A stretch of 64,000 nt of DNA, taken from positions 372,001-436,000 of the forward strand of contig NZ_SADB01000001.1 of assembly GCF_009669305.1 (NCBI RefSeq), in the 5' to 3' direction. Positions 59,728 through 64,000 of this stretch are shown piece by piece. The notes under the pieces are model-generated. The model saw only the letters and a program-made list of their open reading frames with translations. It made no database searches and was not told the DNA's origin. The position numbers and the translations under genes are program-made. Source of the stretch: Ancylomarina sp. 16SWW S1-10-2 (GTDB lineage: Bacteria; Bacteroidota; Bacteroidia; Bacteroidales; Marinifilaceae). Position 1 is the first letter of the stretch. Each line of letters starts with the position of its first letter.

Positions 59728-60669
59728 TTAATTCCACTCAACAATTGATCCTCTATCCTTATTTAAGTAGGCTACAGGTATCATTTTGCGAATATGGTCG
59801 CCTAATAAATTCAATAATTTATTTTTGGTGTAGTGTCTAGAATAAACCAAACTCACCTCCCGAAGAGGGTGTAAATTTGTAAAAGACCGCACTTGCTTCA
59901 ATTTTTCAGTCGACATGTACTGAGTTGCCAATTCAGGAATTAATGTAAATCCACCTTCTTTATCTATAATTTTCATGAGTGTCTCCAAAGAATTACTTTC
60001 AAATTCGAAAGGCAACTCTTGATGTTGAATATTTCTCATCTCACAAAGATTGATTACTTGACTACGGAAACAGTGTCCATCACCCAGCATCCAAATTTCG
60101 GATGTTGCAATATCTTTTACTTCAACAATCTCCTTTTTAAGAATTTCATGATCTTTGTGTGCATAAATCATCATTTCTTCATAAAACAAGGGTTGCTCCT
60201 GAATCTTATCATCTCTCAACGGTGTTACAAAAACACCAACATCAAGCAAATCCTTTTTAAGTGCTTCCACAATATCATCAGATACCATTTCCTCAACTTC
60301 CACCTTTACATCCGGATAAGCTCTAATATAATCACCAATAAACATAGGAAGTAAAAAAGGAGCCAAAGTAGGAATAATACCAATTTTCAAACTTCCCTCC
60401 ACCGTATTCCTATAATTCTTAACTATTTCATCAATCTTTTTCGATTCACTTAGTATAATACGAGCTTGTTCAATAATTGGCACTCCAACATCGGTCGGAA
60501 TAATAGGTTGTTTACTCCTATCGAATATAATAACATCCAGAAATTCTTCGAGTTTCTTAATTTGCATACTCAATGTAGGCTGAGTAATAAAACAATTATT
60601 TGCCGCAGTCGCAAAATGACGATGAGTGTCTACTGCAACGATATATTCTAGTTGAGTTAATGTAACCAT
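59728..60669 (-). CDS. oxyR: LysR-type peroxide sensor OxyR
   Basis: 313 residues: N-terminal winged helix (TLTQLEYIVAVDTHRHFATA ... STQPTLSMQIKKLE pattern) and the substrate domain with the redox cysteine pair GDGHCFRSQVINLC, nine residues apart as Cys199-Cys208 in E. coli OxyR. Oxidation by hydrogen peroxide forms the disulphide and activates transcription of antioxidant genes. A divergent promoter lies 71 bp upstream, see the ncRNA candidate. Confidence 0.93.
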   Translation of the reverse strand: MVTLTQLEYIVAVDTHRHFATAANNCFITQPTLSMQIKKLEEFLDVIIFDRSKQPIIPTDVGVPIIEQARIILSESKKIDEIVKNYRNTVEGSLKIGIIPTLAPFLLPMFIGDYIRAYPDVKVEVEEMVSDDIVEALKKDLLDVGVFVTPLRDDKIQEQPLFYEEMMIYAHKDHEILKKEIVEVKDIATSEIWMLGDGHCFRSQVINLCEMRNIQHQELPFEFESNSLETLMKIIDKEGGFTLIPELATQYMSTEKLKQVRSFTNLHPLREVSLVYSRHYTKNKLLNLLGDHIRKMIPVAYLNKDRGSIVEWN

Positions 60670-60739
60670 ATCTAATTATTATTTATTGACTTTGATTCAC
60701 AAATATAAACAAAATCTATTACTCCATATACATTATTGA

Positions 60740-60771
60740 TTTGATTGATATATTTAACTCACCTATATTTG
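60740..60771 (+). promoter_or_regulatory. Consensus promoter divergent to oxyR
   Basis: TTTG (60740-60743), 20 bases, TATATTTG (60764-60771): both boxes and the spacing match the Bacteroidota consensus, the best promoter in this window. Predicted start near 60777. A perfect palindrome CAGATTA-A-TAATCTG follows at 60803-60817. Confidence 0.75.
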
Positions 60772-60776
60772 TAATA

Positions 60777-61034
60777 AGCTATTAATTAAAACTTAATAAA
60801 CACAGATTAATAATCTGATTATTAAAAAGTTTAAACAACAAGTTCTATCTCTAAAAAATTAAGAACAGAGGCAATCTCATTCTTAAAATCAGATAAGAAA
60901 TAGAAGATGTAATAACTGCTTTTATTACATTAATTAAAGTAATATAATAGTTTAATAGTTTTTTTGTTATTTCAGTTTTATTAGATGTTTGGGTAAAAAC
61001 AGTCAAAAGTTAGATCTTTTGGCTGTTTTTTTTT
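60777..61034 (+). ncRNA. Candidate small RNA divergent to oxyR (or attenuated leader of the CoA-transferase gene)
   Basis: From the consensus promoter at 60740-60771 to a rho-independent terminator (AAAACAG.CAAAAG with CTTTTG.CTGTTTTTTTTT, 60995-61034) the DNA has no reading frame above a few codons. Inner hairpin GTAATAA/TTATTAC lies at 60909-60928. Length would be about 255 nt. The alternative is a leader for the gene at 61172, with the terminator acting as attenuator. Confidence 0.55.
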
Positions 61035-61171
61035 ATTTATAAATAAATTAAAACACACGTTTTCAACATGTTGTTAAGCAATGATGCTAAAGAGCAGATT
61101 TCAAGCTTAAAAAAAATATTACTTTTAGCAACGATTTTGAAATTTATAAGCTCAATATAAACTGAATTACA

Positions 61172-62488
61172 ATGCAACAAGGTATTAAAATAGTATCGTT
61201 CGAAGAAGCTGCCAAAGTGATTAAGACTGGTGACAGAGTGCATTTGCACTCAGTTGCACTAGCGCCACACAAGTTCATTAAAGCCATGTGTGACAGAGGT
61301 CGTAATGGTGAATTTTATGATGTAGCAATACAACATCTTCATACAGAAGGTCCAGCTCCTTATGCTGACACTGAATTTGAAGGTATTTTTAACTTAGAAT
61401 CTCTATTTGTAGGAGCTAATGTTAGAAAGCAAACACAAGCAGGTTATGCTGATTATATTCCTGTATTTTTGAGTGAAACTCAAAAAATGATCCGTGATGG
61501 TGTTCTTGATGTTAATGTAGCTGTTGTACAAGTAAGTCCTCCAGACAAACATGGTTATGTATCTTTAGGAACTTCAATAGATTGTTCATTAGCTGCTGTT
61601 GAAACTGCTGACACAGTTGTTGCAATCATCAATAAAAACGTACCTCGTGCTTTTGGTGATGCAATGATTCCAATGAGTATGTGTGATATATTCTGTGAAG
61701 ACAATTCACCACTTGTTGAACATGGTAGTGCTCCTCTTTCTGATATTGAAATTGCTATTGGTAAAAATGTAGCAGGTATTATTCCTGATGGAGCTTGTCT
61801 TCAAATGGGTATTGGTGGTATTCCTAACGCTGTATTAGCTCAGCTAGGTAACCACAAAAATCTTGGTATTCATACTGAAATGTTTGCTGACGGTCTTCTT
61901 CCATTGGTTGAAAGCGGTGTTGTAAACGGTATGAACAAAAAACTTGACAAAGGTAAAATCGTTGCTAGTTTCTTAATGGGAACTAAAGAACTTTACGATT
62001 TTGTTGATGATAACCCAAGTGTACTTATGATGGATGTTGGATACACTAATGGTGTAGAAATTATCAGACAAAATCCAAAAGTATGTGCTATTAACTCTGC
62101 TTTATCAATTGATATTACAGGTCAAGTTTGTGCCGATTCAATAGGAACAAGACATTACTCTGGAGTAGGTGGACAAATTGACTTTACTCGTGGTGCTGCT
62201 GCATCAGAAGGTGGTGTGCCAGTTATCGCTATGCCTTCAGTTACAGGTAAAGGTGTTTCTAAAATTGCGCCAACTCTTTTACAAGGATCAGGTGTTGTAA
62301 CAACTCGTAACAACATGCATTGGTTTGCTACTGAATATGGATGTGTTAACCTTTATGGTAAAACATTACAACAAAGAGCTAAGGCAATCATCTCTATTGC
62401 TCATCCAAATTTTAGAGAAGAGTTAGATCAAGCTGCTTTCGAAAGATTCGGTTCTCACTACCACTTCGTAAACAAATTTGGTAAGTAA
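61172..62488 (+). CDS. Acetyl-CoA hydrolase/4-hydroxybutyrate-type CoA-transferase
   Basis: 438 residues, the same length as the Clostridium aminobutyricum 4-hydroxybutyrate CoA-transferase. Motifs: LQMGIGGIPNAVLAQL, IHTEMFADGLLPLV with the catalytic Glu, YSGVGGQIDFTRGAA and the AIISIAHPNFREEL C-terminus. Transfers CoA between short-chain acids (for example butyrate, acetate, 4-hydroxybutyrate), useful in fermentation. The exact substrate cannot be read. Followed by a strong terminator. Confidence 0.88.
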   Translation: MQQGIKIVSFEEAAKVIKTGDRVHLHSVALAPHKFIKAMCDRGRNGEFYDVAIQHLHTEGPAPYADTEFEGIFNLESLFVGANVRKQTQAGYADYIPVFLSETQKMIRDGVLDVNVAVVQVSPPDKHGYVSLGTSIDCSLAAVETADTVVAIINKNVPRAFGDAMIPMSMCDIFCEDNSPLVEHGSAPLSDIEIAIGKNVAGIIPDGACLQMGIGGIPNAVLAQLGNHKNLGIHTEMFADGLLPLVESGVVNGMNKKLDKGKIVASFLMGTKELYDFVDDNPSVLMMDVGYTNGVEIIRQNPKVCAINSALSIDITGQVCADSIGTRHYSGVGGQIDFTRGAAASEGGVPVIAMPSVTGKGVSKIAPTLLQGSGVVTTRNNMHWFATEYGCVNLYGKTLQQRAKAIISIAHPNFREELDQAAFERFGSHYHFVNKFGK

Positions 62489-62510
62489 TTCTTTACCAAT
62501 TTTTTAATAT

Positions 62511-62544
62511 AAAAGCTGCTCAAATCGAGCAGCTTTTTTTTATA
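62511..62544. terminator. Terminator between the CoA-transferase and btpA-like genes
   Basis: Stem AAAAGCTGCTC/GAGCAGCTTTT with a T-run on the plus strand and an A-run before it, serving two convergent genes. Confidence 0.88.
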
Positions 62545-62562
62545 TCATCAATTTTAAACGGA

Positions 62563-63360
62563 CTACTTAGATCTTAAGAATTCAACCTTTTTCATAAAAA
62601 CACTTAATCGCTCATCAGAAACAGGATTCATCCAATACCCATTTTCTTTAAAGTGAGACCCCACAATAAAGGCATTAGCAAATGGCCAATATTCTGAAAT
62701 ATTATCAACTGTAATTCCAGAACCAATCAATATAGGTTTGCTAAGCGAATCCTTTAAAGCATCTAACTCTCGAATATCAACGGCTTTTCCTGTAGAAGTA
62801 CCCGTAATAATGAGACCATCGCTTAAGAAAAACTCAGCTGCATGAGCTGTCTCGACAATATCCACATCCGAAGTAATAGCATGTGAACTATGTTTCTTTT
62901 TAATATCGGTAAAAACTTTCACCTTATCAGCCTCTATCATTTTTCGATATCGCATCAGCTCTCCCGCACAAGAATCAATATAACCTTCATCGGCAACATG
63001 TCCAAAGACAAAACCCTCTGCTCGTATAAAATCTAAATTGGCAGCCCTTGCAACAGCCAAAGCCTCTTTATTTGCTCCTGCAAGAATCTGAATGCCTAAA
63101 GGTAAATCCACAGCATCACGAATTGCTTTAGCCACAATAGTCATTGCAGCTGTTATTTCTGGACCAACATGTTCCTTTAAATAGGGCACATCGTGCATAT
63201 TCTCAATTATAATAGCATCTAGATTAGCCCGCTCGTACTGTTTAGCTTCTTTTACGGCCAAGGCTGATATTTCACTCAAACCCATTTTATGATTCGGTGT
63301 TCCTGGTAAAGCCTGAACATGAATCATTCCTATAATCGATTTTTTATCTGAAAACTGCAT
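62563..63360 (-). CDS. BtpA/SgcQ family TIM-barrel protein
   Basis: 265 residues, with KSIIGMIHVQALPGTPNH start, DAIIIENMHDVPY, LPLGIQILAGANKEAL, RAEGFVFGHVADEG and the C-terminal GSGITVDNI phosphate site. BtpA is needed for photosystem I stability in cyanobacteria; in non-phototrophs the role is unknown, and SgcQ belongs to a sugar-uptake cluster. I treat it as an unknown TIM-barrel enzyme. Lies about 20 bp downstream of the OmpA-domain gene. Confidence 0.85.
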   Translation of the reverse strand: MQFSDKKSIIGMIHVQALPGTPNHKMGLSEISALAVKEAKQYERANLDAIIIENMHDVPYLKEHVGPEITAAMTIVAKAIRDAVDLPLGIQILAGANKEALAVARAANLDFIRAEGFVFGHVADEGYIDSCAGELMRYRKMIEADKVKVFTDIKKKHSSHAITSDVDIVETAHAAEFFLSDGLIITGTSTGKAVDIRELDALKDSLSKPILIGSGITVDNISEYWPFANAFIVGSHFKENGYWMNPVSDERLSVFMKKVEFLRSK

Positions 63361-63380
63361 TCTCTTTTTTTAATTAAAGA

Positions 63381-64000
63381 TTATTGTCCCAATATTTGGA
63401 AAAGTTCATCCAACTTAGGGGTCAAAATAATTTCGGTACGACGATTTTTACTTCTTCCCTCAACTGTTGCATTTGTACCAATTGGTAAATATTTACTTCG
63501 CCCTGCAACTGTCATTCTCTGAGGATCAATTCCTTTATTCAAGCTTAAAATACGTACTATTGAAGTTGCACGCTTTACACTCAAATCCCAATTATCTGTC
63601 AAATCTCCACTTCCCTTATAAGGTACATTATCGGTATGCCCTTCAATCACAATATTAATATCCTTATTTGTTGATAAAACCTGAGCCAATTGCTTTAAAG
63701 CCTGTGCTCCACGAACATCAACAGTATAACTGCCTGATTTGAAAAGTAGCTTTTCATCCATAGACACATACACCTTACCATTTCGGTTAGAAATACTCAA
63801 TCCTTTATTATCAAATCCAGTTAAAGCATCCATAACCTTATTTTTTAAAGCAATCACAGCTTCATCTTTCTTAGCAAGCGCCCTTTCGAGTTCGAGTAAT
63901 CGCTTATCCCTACGGCCAATTTCATCTTGTAAATCATCTAAGCTTTTTGCTCTAACTTTCAAGTCCTTTTCAAGGCGCATTACCTCATTTTCACGTAAAT
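63381..64000 (-). CDS. OmpA/MotB-domain cell-envelope protein, C-terminal part
   Basis: At least 206 residues are visible; the frame is open to the right edge (…LRENEV before the first internal Met), so the N-terminus lies outside. A coiled-coil region (RRDKRLLELERALAKKDEAV) leads to an OmpA-like domain that binds peptidoglycan: LLFKSGSYTVD, VIEGHTDNVPY, DLSVKRATSIVRIL and GRSKNRRTEI with the diaminopimelate-binding Asp and Arg. Anchors an envelope protein to the wall. Possibly co-transcribed with the btpA-like gene. Confidence 0.85.
   Translation of the reverse strand, partial: LRENEVMRLEKDLKVRAKSLDDLQDEIGRRDKRLLELERALAKKDEAVIALKNKVMDALTGFDNKGLSISNRNGKVYVSMDEKLLFKSGSYTVDVRGAQALKQLAQVLSTNKDINIVIEGHTDNVPYKGSGDLTDNWDLSVKRATSIVRILSLNKGIDPQRMTVAGRSKYLPIGTNATVEGRSKNRRTEIILTPKLDELFQILGQ

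Overview
The window is low-GC DNA from a member of the Bacteroidota. The evidence is the promoter style (TAnnTTTG minus-7 boxes with TTG/TTTG about 20 bases upstream, few Shine-Dalgarno sites), the DUF5686/CarboxypepD_reg-like outer-membrane protein, a type II-C CRISPR with 47-bp repeats, and the gene order clpX-clpP-tig and mreB-mreC-mreD-mrdA-rodA. A marine Marinilabiliales-like bacterium is my guess; no 16S or marker search was possible.

Layout. 1-12.3 kb is housekeeping: a cyclic-2,3-diphosphoglycerate-synthetase-like GTPase (partial), acpH, recJ, lipB, lipA, lysS, gpsA, pgi, an EamA transporter, a SPOR protein and ppa. 12.6-13.5 kb holds an unassigned membrane/coiled-coil gene. 13.8-32.1 kb is one comM (YifB, Mg-chelatase-like AAA+) gene cut in two by a 16.75-kb mobile element (14481-31230). 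32.3-64 kb is housekeeping again: thyA-folA, clpX, clpP, tig, tRNA-Leu, lptB, a DUF5686 protein, tatC, kdsD, recQ, a GNAT-like gene and a flippase-like gene, rsmA, mgtE, purH, the rod-shape operon, rpsT, two tRNA-Glu, oxyR, a 4-hydroxybutyrate-type CoA-transferase, btpA-like and an OmpA-domain gene (partial).

The element. A large serine integrase lies at its left end. Joining the two ends in silico gives an attP with a symmetric dyad (ATATCC-N10-TC-N10-GGATAT, inner arms TTTCA/TGAAA). Removing the element restores the ComM motif [13 protein letters not shown] and a 512-residue protein, so the boundaries are known to the base. Cargo in order: a UmuD-like peptidase without UmuC, a divergent tracrRNA, cas9 (1565 aa), cas1, cas2, a CRISPR array (19 repeats, 18 spacers of 30 nt), a decayed gene-poor stretch, small unknown genes, a winged-helix replication-like protein, iteron-like repeats, a small serine resolvase with dyads upstream, and a secreted DNA/RNA endonuclease. 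No relaxase or conjugation gene is visible. It looks like an integrated plasmid or a small integrative element carrying a complete Cas9 immunity module.

Two further signals stand out. First, a structured intergenic RNA-like repeat occurs three times within the element, with compensatory base changes in its outer helix. Second, a promoter-to-terminator non-coding unit lies divergent to oxyR, the position occupied by OxyS in Escherichia coli. In addition, each CRISPR repeat contains an exact Bacteroidota minus-7 box on the strand that would make crRNA, so crRNAs may be transcribed from promoters inside the repeats, and a two-way terminator separates cas2 from the array.
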